22,715 bases of DNA from an uncultured Roseburia sp. (GTDB taxonomy: Bacteria > Bacillota > Clostridia > Lachnospirales > Lachnospiraceae). Position numbers and translations under genes: made by a program. Numbering within the stretch: position 1 is the first letter of the stretch; each line of letters opens with the position of its first letter. The notes below the pieces were generated by a model. The model was not told the DNA's origin. It worked only from the letters and a program-made list of their open reading frames with translations, and did not search any database. Below are positions 1 to 6,805 of this stretch, piece by piece. The stretch spans positions 1 through 22,715 of the forward strand of contig CAKRLC010000038.1 in NCBI GenBank assembly GCA_934358955.1, written 5' to 3'.

Positions 1-300
1 ATAAAAAATGTCGATATGGAAATTTTAAAATTTATATAAAAATTTAAAAAGTACTTTACATTTGAGAAAAAGGAAGGTACAATAAGCACATCTTATCAAA
101 TCAATTTGCATTGTAAGAAATGCATGTCGTTTATTTGCAGATCAGGTTGAGTATGCGCAGCATATTTTGTCAGACAGATCTTCACTTCGCAGGACAGAAC
201 GCCTGCACGTTTTCCAGAGTACAACTGAATAAAGAACAAGAGATAGGTTGTAAGAACAATAGGGTCAGTTTGCTTATTATATACGGAAGGAGTGCCATAA
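1..300. other. Non-coding upstream region of the Tad-like operon
   Basis: I see no convincing gene here. Bases 1-54 are very AT-rich (runs of A and T), which would suit an UP element ahead of the promoter at 55-83. From about 90 to 300 the sequence would be a leader of about 210 nt. It contains small hairpins, for example TATGC-GCA-GCATA at 152-164 and GCAGG/CCTGC near 190-207. I do not recognise a c-di-GMP-I or -II riboswitch consensus by eye. Short open frames here have no ribosome site. Confidence 0.5.
55..83 (+). promoter_or_regulatory. Putative sigma-A promoter of the Tad-like operon
   Basis: TTTACA at 55-60, a 17-nt spacer, then TACAAT at 78-83; each box matches the consensus at 5 of 6 positions. 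AT-rich DNA lies immediately upstream. It is the best promoter ahead of the first gene and predicts a start near 90. No equally good promoter is obvious inside the following 10 kb. Confidence 0.65.
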
Positions 301-1011
301 GTGAAAATTGCATTTTGGGGAGGCGAACATGGCTGTGGTACAACATCTAATATGTTTGTCATAGCAACACTGCTTGCTGTGCGATATGATTATTCGATCG
401 CGCTGGCTTCTGCAAAAAGTATTGGTGAAGCCAGATTTTTCGATAAAACGGGAATACCGGAGATGTCGGAAAATGATGTGGTGAAAGAAATTATAGAGAA
501 CAGATTATATTTTGTTCACAAAAGACAAAACAATCTATCTGATACCGGGTCTGAAAAGACAGAGAAAAGGTATGAATATATACAGAATTATTTTAATCGG
601 AAAATGGATTTTGTATTTACCGATTATGGCGCAGGGACAGATGAATGGACAAAAAAGCAGCTGAGACAGGCAGATTTGACAGTCATTAATTTCAATCAGT
701 CTTCAAAACAACTAAATAATTTTTTCGGAAATGATTTCTACATTTCAAACAATCAAATTTATTTCTTTAGCAATTATCAAAAAAATTCCATTTATAACAG
801 AAAAAAAATTCATAGTATTTATCGGATTAATCCAAAGAAAATGGCAGTGATTCCTTATAATCCTGAATTTGCATTTGCGTGTATGCAAGGTAAACTGGAT
901 CGCTATGTAAAAACATCGGAGCAATCGGCTGCTACAGAGCAACGGTATTATTTTTTTCGGGAACTTGAGCATACCTTACAGGTTCTTATGGAAAACATTG
1001 GATATTTTTAA
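301..1011 (+). CDS. TadZ/CpaE/ParA-like P-loop ATPase of a Tad-like pilus locus
   Basis: A 236-residue protein starting at GTG, with GGAAGGAG at 285-292, 8 nt upstream. The N-terminus has a beta-strand and nucleotide loop, MKIAFWGGEHGCGTTSN, resembling the deviant Walker A of MinD/ParA/CpaE proteins (GG..G.GTT). The usual lysine of KGGxGKT is missing. A Walker-B-like strand FVFTDYGAG is at 104-112, followed by ADLTVINFNQS at 124-134, a ParA-like arrangement. No membrane segment is seen. It is the first gene of the operon, and in Tad systems the TadZ/CpaE protein positions the secretion machine at the pole, so a localisation role is inferred. The family call rests on the loop, the gene order and the TadA neighbour; the rest of the sequence is divergent. 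ATPase activity is uncertain. Confidence 0.65.
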   Translation: MKIAFWGGEHGCGTTSNMFVIATLLAVRYDYSIALASAKSIGEARFFDKTGIPEMSENDVVKEIIENRLYFVHKRQNNLSDTGSEKTEKRYEYIQNYFNRKMDFVFTDYGAGTDEWTKKQLRQADLTVINFNQSSKQLNNFFGNDFYISNNQIYFFSNYQKNSIYNRKKIHSIYRINPKKMAVIPYNPEFAFACMQGKLDRYVKTSEQSAATEQRYYFFRELEHTLQVLMENIGYF

Positions 1012-1093
1012 GCTATTTGCAGGAAACCGGAAGATACAATTGTATAGGTAAGGCAAATGGAATGAAACTGATATTGCGAAAAAATATGAAAAA

Positions 1094-1514
1094 TCAGGAG
1101 GATATGATCATGAAACATATTATGGAACATTACGGCGCAGCTATCATCACAGGAGTTGTATTAGTAGCACTTGGAGTAACACTGGTCGCATTTTCAAAGA
1201 GTACGTTTATTGTCGACCAGTTTAAGGGAGCATTGACAAGCTTCTTTACAAATATGGGTGCATTAGGTGCATCAGGGGGAATTACAATTTCATAACGGAA
1301 CAGGAAACGAAAAAGCAAAAATTGCTGAGAGAAGCAGCAGAAATAAACAATCAGGAGGAAATTATTATGAAACATATTATGGAACATTATGGCGCAGCCA
1401 TTATTACAGGAGTTGTATTAGTAGCACTTGGAGTGACACTGGTCGCATTTTCAAAGAGTACATTTGTTGTAGATCAGTTTAAGGCAGCATTGACGAGCTT
1501 TTTTACAAATATGG
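1094..1514 (+). repeat. Tandem duplication of the pilin-like gene (units 1094-1257 and 1351-1514)
   Basis: Two copies of about 164 bp with a period of 257 bp. Each begins at the ribosome site (TCAGGAGG) and runs to the codons for FFTNM. They are nearly identical over long blocks; most differences are third-position or conservative changes (Ile to Val, Gly to Ala). The C-terminal codons after FFTNM have diverged. This is a recent gene duplication that includes the translation signal, consistent with selection for dosage or for two subunit variants. Confidence 0.9.
1110..1295 (+). CDS. Small pilin-like membrane protein, copy 1
   Basis: A 61-residue protein. The ATG at 1110 is chosen because AGGAGG (1096-1101) lies 8 nt upstream; an in-frame ATG at 1104 is too close, and ORFs starting further upstream lack a ribosome site. 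The sequence opens MKHIMEHYGAAIITGVV, followed by a hydrophobic helix to about residue 28, then a polar segment with a second amphipathic stretch (VDQFKGALTSFF) and a Gly/Ser-rich tail. If Met1 is removed, Glu is residue 5, followed by H-Y-G, close to the mature Flp-pilin start (x4-E-Y-G). There is no leader peptide or prepilin-peptidase site. The position between TadZ-like and TadA genes, strong ribosome site and duplication suggest the major structural subunit. The pilin role is inference. Confidence 0.7.
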   Translation: MKHIMEHYGAAIITGVVLVALGVTLVAFSKSTFIVDQFKGALTSFFTNMGALGASGGITIS

Positions 1515-1558
1515 AAGGTCTTAAGGCTGGAACTGGAATTACAGGAGGAATCTCATAA
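1367..1558 (+). CDS. Small pilin-like membrane protein, copy 2
   Basis: A 63-residue paralogue of the preceding protein, identical through the N-terminal 33 residues and differing mainly in the tail (EGLKAGTGITGGIS). The ATG at 1367 has AGGAGG at 1353-1358, 8 nt upstream. It has the same features: N-terminal M-K-H-I-M-E-H-Y-G, one hydrophobic helix, and no leader peptide. The divergent tail is probably the surface-exposed or packing part. It is followed by a 10-bp-stem hairpin that separates it from the TadA gene. Alternative: a membrane-inserted holin- or bacteriocin-like peptide, but the operon context favours a pilin-like subunit. Confidence 0.7.
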   Translation: MKHIMEHYGAAIITGVVLVALGVTLVAFSKSTFVVDQFKAALTSFFTNMEGLKAGTGITGGIS

Positions 1559-1573
1559 TACACCAGGCTTTAT

Positions 1574-1600
1574 GGGAGCTGTCAGATTTGGACAGCTCCC
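1574..1600 (+). promoter_or_regulatory. Intergenic hairpin between pilin-like genes and TadA gene
   Basis: A perfect 10-bp stem, GGGAGCTGTC (1574-1583) and GACAGCTCCC (1591-1600), with loop AGATTTG. It lies in the gap before the TadA ribosome site (GAGGAG 1607-1612). No U-tract follows, so it is not a classical terminator. It more likely stabilises the 3' end of the upstream pilin message, or reduces read-through, giving more pilin than machinery. That role is inference. Confidence 0.7.
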
Positions 1601-1618
1601 GTATACGAGGAGAAAACG

Positions 1619-2680
1619 ATGAATTATCTGGAAAATTTTGAGCCAACAGAGGAACAATTTGGTGTCTTCTGGAAGTATCTTCAGGATATCAATGTGACGG
1701 ATGTTGACTATAATGGGAGAGAGCTGTGGATCACGGATCTTGTAAGGGGGCACTATCGGGCAAAAGAAGAGATAGATGACAGATTCCTGATCCAGTTTAC
1801 ACATACAATTGCCAATGCGGTCAACAAACAGTTTAATCGAGCCAATAAAGTTCTTGAAGCAGATACAAAAGAATTACGTATCAGTATTTTACATGATTCT
1901 GTCTCTATGGGTGGCATTAGTGTGTGTATCAGAAAATCACCACCGCTTGTGAGAAACCGGCTGAGAGATTTAATTACAACAGGTTTTTGCACGGAGGAAA
2001 TGCTTGCACTTTTGATCAATTGCATAAAAACCGGATTTAATGTTGTATCCGGTGGAGAGCCTGGACATGGAAAAACAGAGTTTGTTAAATTTCTGATGCA
2101 GTTTATTCCGGATAACAACCGTGTTATCACGATCGAGGATTCATTAGAGCTTCATTATGGTGATATTAATCCTGGAAGTGATTATGTGGAGCTTCGTATA
2201 GAACCTGGATTTGACTATACAGATGCTATCAAGGCATGTCTGAGACAAAATCCAAAATGGCTTGTTCTCTCGGAAGCAAGATCAGCGGAGGTAACTTATC
2301 TGATGGAAGCATGGAGCACCGGAATAAAAGGGTTAACGACCATTCATCTGGATGATTTAAGAAAACTTCCGGATCGTATTCAAAACATGATGAATAATGT
2401 AAACGATGCGGACCGCATGGAAACAAGAATTTATCGATATGTCAATGTCGGCGTATTGATCCGCAGAGTTGAAGATGAGAACGGGAAGATAAGACGATAT
2501 ATTGACCAGTTATGCTTTTATGTAAGGGAAAACAGTGAAAACAAGGTGTGTATGCTGGTAAAAGACGGCATACTGGTGTCAAGGGAAATACCGGCAGAAA
2601 TGAAATTAAAATTTGAACGTGTCGGTATAGCAGATCCATTTCTATGCGACATGAATCAATATATACAGGAGGGACTGTAA
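1619..2680 (+). CDS. TadA/CpaF-family secretion ATPase
   Basis: A 353-residue cytoplasmic hexameric-type ATPase of the PilT/VirB11/TadA superfamily, which powers pilus assembly or protein secretion. The ATG at 1619 has GAGGAG 6 nt upstream. Visible motifs are Walker A GEPGHGKT (146-153), the acidic Asp-box region ITIEDSLEL (170-178), a divergent Walker B WLVLSEAR with the catalytic-type Glu at 219, and the His box TTIHLDD (240-246). It is shorter than typical TadA/CpaF (about 400-480 residues), mainly because the N-terminal domain is small. Its stop codon overlaps the next start (TAATG), indicating translational coupling. The superfamily is certain; Tad-type rather than other type II/IV assignment follows from the neighbours. 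Confidence 0.9.
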   Translation: MNYLENFEPTEEQFGVFWKYLQDINVTDVDYNGRELWITDLVRGHYRAKEEIDDRFLIQFTHTIANAVNKQFNRANKVLEADTKELRISILHDSVSMGGISVCIRKSPPLVRNRLRDLITTGFCTEEMLALLINCIKTGFNVVSGGEPGHGKTEFVKFLMQFIPDNNRVITIEDSLELHYGDINPGSDYVELRIEPGFDYTDAIKACLRQNPKWLVLSEARSAEVTYLMEAWSTGIKGLTTIHLDDLRKLPDRIQNMMNNVNDADRMETRIYRYVNVGVLIRRVEDENGKIRRYIDQLCFYVRENSENKVCMLVKDGILVSREIPAEMKLKFERVGIADPFLCDMNQYIQEGL

Positions 2681-4212
2681 TGAAAAAAAAGAAAAAAAGG
2701 ATGCATGTGTTCCGGCTTCTGAATCCAAAGAATCTGCAAAAAGAAGTCCATGTATACGGATATAATTTTTCAGAAAGAACACATCTTCTGATTCTGTTTT
2801 TAACATTGCTCGGTCTTATCGCGATAGGTCTGGTATTTCGGATCAGACCGTTTGGCATGGCGGTTATTGGCGCAGGGGCATTGTGTGCTATCCCGGTTCT
2901 TGTGCTCGACATGTATAAACGAATGTATCAGCAGAAGCGGTTTGAGGATGTCTTATCTTATATGGAGCAGATGCTCTATTCATTTCAGAAGAATGGAAAA
3001 ATTTTATCTTCGCTGCGTGAGACAGCAGAATGCTTTAGTGGTGGCATGATGAGGGAATCTGTAGATAAAGCCGTTGCCTATATTGAGGCAGGAAAGGCAA
3101 AGACAGACGCAGGATTTTTAAAGGAAGCTCTTTCTTTTGTGGAAATAAACTATGGGTGCAAAAAGCTTTTCCTGGCACATGAGCTTATGCTCAGTGCAGA
3201 AGAGTATGGTGGTGACTTTGAGCGGTCTCTTCTTATGATCATGAAGGATATGGAAATATGGAAAAGACGTATTTATCGGTTACAGCAGGATAAAAAGAAT
3301 ACGCATACAGACAATGTAATGTCGATTATTATGGCAACGATTCTTTGTGCGGCATGTTTATATGTATTTGATTATATGAAGGTCATGTTTGACACGGGTA
3401 TTTTGATGGATGTGTTTACAACATCGATCGTGCAGGTGACCTCTGTGATGTTTATTCTTATGAATATGTATGTGTTTTTGCGGAGTATGAAAAGTCTGAC
3501 GAAGGACTGGCTTTCAGATGATTTTGGTACAGACAGTGAGAGTATCAGAAAAGCTTATGATGATGTGGTGAATTATGATGAGAAAAAAGAAACAAAAAGA
3601 TCAGCGCTGTTTGCTATACCATTTTTGGTGGCAGCAATCCCGGCTTATTTTCTATTCTCAAAAGTGATAGCTATTGTTTTTATTCTGGTGGGAGCTTTCT
3701 TATCAGTCCAGCATCGGATCGGAATCAATCTTGCAAGAAAAGATGTAGTAAATGCGATGTATGTCGCATTTCCGCAATGGCTGATGGATATGGCACTGTT
3801 ACTGCAGAATAATAATGTACAGGTATCGATCCAAAAATCCAGAGAAAATGCTCCGGCAGTGCTTGAAAGGGAACTGGAAGACTTACAGGAGCGAATTTTA
3901 AAGGAACCGGAAAAAGTATCATCCTATACAGGATTTTGTGCAGGCTTTGATATACCGGAGACTCAGAGCTGTATGAAGATGCTTTATTCTATATCAGAAG
4001 CAGGTGTTGGAAGTGCACAGGAACAAATTACAAATCTGTTGAAAAATATCAGTGAGATACAGGAACAGGCTGATAAAATCCAGGATGAGAATGCTGCGTT
4101 TAAAATGCGTCTGATTTTCAGCTATCCGGTCGCAGCGGCAGCAGTTAAAATGCTGATCGATATGACTGTCGGCATGGTGGCCATGTTCCAGCTTTTTGGA
4201 GCAATTCATTAA
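2680..4212 (+). CDS. TadB/TadC-like inner-membrane platform protein, apparent fusion
   Basis: A 510-residue membrane protein. The start at 2680 overlaps the previous stop (TAATG) and has AGGAGGG at 2667-2673; an in-frame ATG at 2644 would lie inside the TadA gene and lacks a ribosome site. It opens with a polylysine stretch. Predicted membrane segments lie near 34-54, 58-77, 213-232, 246-268, 308-327, 328-345 and 478-507. Two cytoplasmic helical blocks (about 80-210 and 350-475) each sit between membrane pairs, as expected for two T2SF/GspF-type halves. Canonical Tad loci encode TadB and TadC as separate proteins of about 300 residues; here one chain seems to supply both. Fold assignment is from topology, size and context, since sequence identity to classical TadB/C is not obvious by eye. 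Confidence 0.7.
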   Translation: MKKKKKRMHVFRLLNPKNLQKEVHVYGYNFSERTHLLILFLTLLGLIAIGLVFRIRPFGMAVIGAGALCAIPVLVLDMYKRMYQQKRFEDVLSYMEQMLYSFQKNGKILSSLRETAECFSGGMMRESVDKAVAYIEAGKAKTDAGFLKEALSFVEINYGCKKLFLAHELMLSAEEYGGDFERSLLMIMKDMEIWKRRIYRLQQDKKNTHTDNVMSIIMATILCAACLYVFDYMKVMFDTGILMDVFTTSIVQVTSVMFILMNMYVFLRSMKSLTKDWLSDDFGTDSESIRKAYDDVVNYDEKKETKRSALFAIPFLVAAIPAYFLFSKVIAIVFILVGAFLSVQHRIGINLARKDVVNAMYVAFPQWLMDMALLLQNNNVQVSIQKSRENAPAVLERELEDLQERILKEPEKVSSYTGFCAGFDIPETQSCMKMLYSISEAGVGSAQEQITNLLKNISEIQEQADKIQDENAAFKMRLIFSYPVAAAAVKMLIDMTVGMVAMFQLFGAIH

Positions 4213-4248
4213 GAATGGTCTCTAAGATGGATAATGAAGGAGAATGAA

Positions 4249-4584
4249 ATGAAAAACGTGATAGAAGCATTTAGTGTATTACTTTTAACGATGCTCTGTG
4301 CGTATGCCTCCATCGCTATTATCACAGCCACGTCCGGTATTTTAGCGGCAAAGGAATACAAAGCAGATGTCATTGCAGAAATTGAATGTAGTGATTTTAA
4401 CCGGAATGTTATGGAAAGCTGTATTGCGCAAGCGGATGAAGCAGGCTATATGCTGCAGATCACACCATGCAGCTACGATGCAGACAGCCATGTAAATACA
4501 GCGGAAGTACTTCTTACATATGAGTATAAGCTTCCATTGTTCGGAATCAGCAATAAAAAGACGACAAGGGGGATTGCACGATGA
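4249..4584 (+). CDS. Pseudopilin-like (TadE-type or DUF4320-like) protein
   Basis: A 111-residue protein. The ATG at 4249 is preferred over the in-frame ATG at 4234 because AAGGAG at 4237-4242 would lie inside the longer version, at the right distance for 4249. It starts MKNVIEAFSVLLLTML, a hydrophobic helix to about residue 30, then an extracellular-type alpha/beta domain with two cysteines and a C-terminal strand-rich end (EVLLTYEYKLPLFGI), a pattern seen in TadE/TadF-type minor pilins. It shares the M-K-x-[IV]-I-E opening with its small neighbours. Its stop overlaps the next start (ATGA), so the two are coupled. A minor pilin or tip component is inferred. Confidence 0.6.
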   Translation: MKNVIEAFSVLLLTMLCAYASIAIITATSGILAAKEYKADVIAEIECSDFNRNVMESCIAQADEAGYMLQITPCSYDADSHVNTAEVLLTYEYKLPLFGISNKKTTRGIAR

Positions 4585-4688
4585 AAAATATAATAGAGGA
4601 ATATGGCGGTGCAGCTATGGCAGCGATCTTTAGTCTGACAGTTGCAGGTTATTTTGTGGGAATCTTAGAATATGTAACCGGCTTTTGA
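4581..4688 (+). CDS. 35-residue pilin-like microprotein
   Basis: A very short gene starting at the ATGA overlap with the preceding stop; AAGGGGG at 4566-4572 lies 8 nt upstream. The product opens MKNIIEEYGGAAMAAIFSL and consists almost entirely of one hydrophobic helix, ending YVTGF. The opening I-I-E-E-Y-G repeats the motif of the 61/63-residue pilin-like proteins and of the genes at 4729 and 4912. Good translation signal, coupling and family motif argue that it is a real gene despite its size. It could be a minor subunit or initiator; function unknown. Confidence 0.6.
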   Translation: MKNIIEEYGGAAMAAIFSLTVAGYFVGILEYVTGF

Positions 4689-4728
4689 AAAAGCAGTTGT
4701 TAAGAGAAAGGGACAGGAAAAAGGCAGT

Positions 4729-4875
4729 ATGAAAGAAATTATCGAACAATGTGGAACAGCGATCATCGCAACTTCGGTAGCAGTAATATTAATCAGTGTG
4801 ACAGCCAGCTTTTTTCGTGATGGCGGAGTGCTTTACAGCCTTGTGACAGGTTATCTGTCTTCGGTCTGTGGATGA
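4729..4875 (+). CDS. 48-residue pilin-like microprotein
   Basis: A short gene with an A/G-rich ribosome site (AAAAAGG ending at 4724, 4 nt before ATG, with AGG also at 4715-4717). It begins MKEIIEQCGTAIIATSVAV, a hydrophobic helix to about residue 28, then a short polar segment FFRDGGVLYSLVTGYLSSVCG. The opening M-K-E-I-I-E-Q matches the paralogous set. Cys8 replaces the usual Tyr and a second Cys is near the C-terminus. Function unknown; probably a minor subunit of the same assembly. Confidence 0.6.
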   Translation: MKEIIEQCGTAIIATSVAVILISVTASFFRDGGVLYSLVTGYLSSVCG

Positions 4876-4911
4876 GTAAGCCCCTTTGCAGAAAGAAAAA
4901 GGAGAAATGAA

Positions 4912-5400
4912 GTGAAAGCAATCATTGAACAGTATGGAAAATTCATAATGACAGGAACCGTTTTAGCAGCGTTTTGGGCAGTGATATTTTTTGGAATGAC
5001 GGATGAAAATGGAAATCGCGGTATCATGCATGTCATAGGAGCCAATTTCGCGGATATAGATATTGACTATGGAGCATATAGTGACTATGAAACTATGATG
5101 GCAGAAGGACAGAAACAAAAACCGGTTATTACGACAGTAGCAAATACTTATATGTGTGCCGGGATAGCATATCCGGTTGCCAATCTGGTCAAGGCAGCAG
5201 ACTATGCAGGACATGCGCTGCCAGTTACTGTGGATGGCATTCAAAACGAGTCTGGAAACGATGTAATGCATATATACCAGGCAGATACCGGAAAAATCAC
5301 TTTCCCGGACGGTGGCATTTATGAATTTATTGTACATGCGGTAGACGAAGGAAACCGAAGCACCTGTGTACAATTAAAAATTCCAGTGAATAAGAGGTAG
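4912..5400 (+). CDS. Pilin-like protein with extracellular Ig-like domain
   Basis: A 162-residue protein starting at GTG with AAAGGAG (ending 4904) 7 nt upstream. It opens MKAIIEQYGKFIMTGTVLA, one hydrophobic helix to about 28. A linker and polar region follow to about 100, then a C-terminal beta-rich segment (about 100-162) with FPDGGIYEFIVHAVDEGN, resembling bacterial Ig-like/PKD-type strands. Orientation is predicted N-in with the domain outside. It combines the same N-terminal module as the 35-63-residue microproteins with an adhesin-like domain, so it is a candidate decorated minor pilin. The Ig-like call is moderate. Confidence 0.6.
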   Translation: MKAIIEQYGKFIMTGTVLAAFWAVIFFGMTDENGNRGIMHVIGANFADIDIDYGAYSDYETMMAEGQKQKPVITTVANTYMCAGIAYPVANLVKAADYAGHALPVTVDGIQNESGNDVMHIYQADTGKITFPDGGIYEFIVHAVDEGNRSTCVQLKIPVNKR

Positions 5401-5403
5401 CAG

Positions 5404-6009
5404 ATGAAAAATATAGTAATGATCCTTATGACGGTGATGATAGGGGCGCTGACGATTGGCATCATTATTTCTATGATGGGACGAGGAGTTCGTGTAGTGG
5501 AGCTGCAAAGTAATTTGTCAAATATTGTGGAAAATGTCCTGTATGATGCAATGGAGTCAGAAAAATACACGGCAACGGATACGGATCGGTTTCTAGCAGA
5601 CATGACATTGGAAATTGCACATAATCTTGATACGAACTCAGCCGTGCAGATCGATGTGATGAAGGCAGACCTGGAAAAAGGGCTGCTTACGTTACGTGTG
5701 ACAGAGACGTTTGATTATCTGAACGGGAAAAAAGGAAGTGTTGCATGTGACCGGACTGTTATATTTGAAAAAAAAGCAACAGATGAAAATGCAAAATATG
5801 AGATAGCATATTATATCGATGAAGGCGATACTACTCCGTATAAAAAGTACCAGCTTTTAAAAGGAGATGCATTAAGAATACCGAAGAATCCAGCAAAAAA
5901 CGGATACATTTTTAATGGCTGGAAGGACGGGGATGGAAATAGCCAGGTGGCAGGTATGAAAGTAACAGGGGCAAGGATTTATTATGCCCAATGGGCCTTT
6001 GTTCCGTAA
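5404..6009 (+). CDS. Pseudopilin-like protein carrying an InlB B-repeat
   Basis: A 201-residue protein; AAGAGG at 5392-5397 is 6 nt before the ATG, with only 3 nt between genes. The N-terminal helix MKNIVMILMTVMIGALTIG... is hydrophobic to about 25, followed by a helical/beta domain (about 30-130) reminiscent of TadE-type minor pilins. The C-terminus (about 131-201) is a Listeria-Bacteroides/InlB B-repeat: YYIDEGD..., KGDALRIPKNPAKNGYIFNG, W-K-D and a final YYAQW. The same module type occurs twice in the large protein encoded at 6806. Module recognition is confident; the role as a pilus-associated adhesive subunit is inferred. Confidence 0.65.
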   Translation: MKNIVMILMTVMIGALTIGIIISMMGRGVRVVELQSNLSNIVENVLYDAMESEKYTATDTDRFLADMTLEIAHNLDTNSAVQIDVMKADLEKGLLTLRVTETFDYLNGKKGSVACDRTVIFEKKATDENAKYEIAYYIDEGDTTPYKKYQLLKGDALRIPKNPAKNGYIFNGWKDGDGNSQVAGMKVTGARIYYAQWAFVP

Positions 6010-6048
6010 AAGAACAGGTGAATATTTAGCTGACAGGAGAGAAAGTAC

Positions 6049-6759
6049 ATGAAAAAAAACAGAGTGAATATTTTATTGGCAGCGCTCGCAATGTCAATGG
6101 CTGTCACAGCAACAGGCTGCGGAACCAAAAGAGAAGAGAAGGATGTCATGGATAACGCGGCAGTGCTGGAAGAAGCAGATACGCAGATAGAGGAAACTGA
6201 AACAGCGGAAGCAGAGATACAATCTATGGAAACAGAAGACGTACGGACGAAATCTGAAAAAAGCTTTGAAACGGAGCTAAATAGTAATAAAGCCGCTGTT
6301 TCTGACTCAACTAAAAATAAACAGAATCAGGTAAGTGCCAGAAAGAAACCATCCACCAATGGAAAGAAAAATACTGATTCAGAAAAAAATAAAATGTCTG
6401 TATCCGGTACAGCTGATTCTGCTAAAGATACAGCTGCATCAGATGGAAAACAGAATCAGCCATTTCCTGAAGAAAAGGAAAGCAGACCGGAACCAGTACC
6501 GGATATGCCATCCTCTTCAGAAGACAGTGACGTTAATATAAGTATTTCCATACCGGAACAGACTCCGGCACAAGAACCAATAGCGCCGGTACCGGATCAA
6601 AATGGAAATGATGGAAATGATGCAAGCGAGGCACCAGCTGCACCGGATTATAATTACAGTACAGAAGGGCTTCCACCGAAGCCAGATCCGGAGGAGAAAA
6701 ATGATTGGGAAAAAAGTGAGCTTCCGGTTATTCCGGGAGTAGAGTTTAACACAAATTAG
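6049..6759 (+). CDS. Putative lipoprotein with long disordered stalk
   Basis: A 236-residue protein; AGGAGA at 6035-6040 lies 8 nt from ATG. The N-terminus is a lipoprotein-like signal: MKKNR, a hydrophobic core LLAALAMSMAV, then T-A-T-G-C with Cys24 as the likely lipidated residue (the lipobox is imperfect, with Ala at -3). The rest has no fold I recognise: an acidic Glu/Thr-rich part (about 30-75), a Lys/Ser/Asn-rich part (about 75-140) and a Pro-rich acidic part with PEEKESRPEPVPD, EQTPAQEPIAPVP and PPKPDPEEK. Such low-complexity sequence would form an extended tether through the peptidoglycan. Lying between pilin-like genes and the large secreted protein, it may anchor or align the structure at the wall. 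Confidence 0.6.
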   Translation: MKKNRVNILLAALAMSMAVTATGCGTKREEKDVMDNAAVLEEADTQIEETETAEAEIQSMETEDVRTKSEKSFETELNSNKAAVSDSTKNKQNQVSARKKPSTNGKKNTDSEKNKMSVSGTADSAKDTAASDGKQNQPFPEEKESRPEPVPDMPSSSEDSDVNISISIPEQTPAQEPIAPVPDQNGNDGNDASEAPAAPDYNYSTEGLPPKPDPEEKNDWEKSELPVIPGVEFNTN

Positions 6760-6805
6760 CAAAGATACAAAAAAGGAAGATGAACGACTTAGAGAAGGAA
6801 AAAGA

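Noticed and set aside
90..300. c-di-GMP riboswitch ahead of the pilus operon
   Set aside because: Expected by analogy with clostridial pili, but I could not find the class I or II core sequences by eye; left as a question for Infernal.
96..362. An 88-codon minus-strand frame over the Tad operon leader, and a 76-codon plus-strand frame at 120-350
   Set aside because: No ribosome site, Cys/Tyr-rich unlikely composition, and they overlap the promoter leader and the start of a better gene.
1267..1482. A 71-codon frame overlapping both pilin-like genes
   Set aside because: Out-of-frame shadow of the tandem duplication; no ribosome site.
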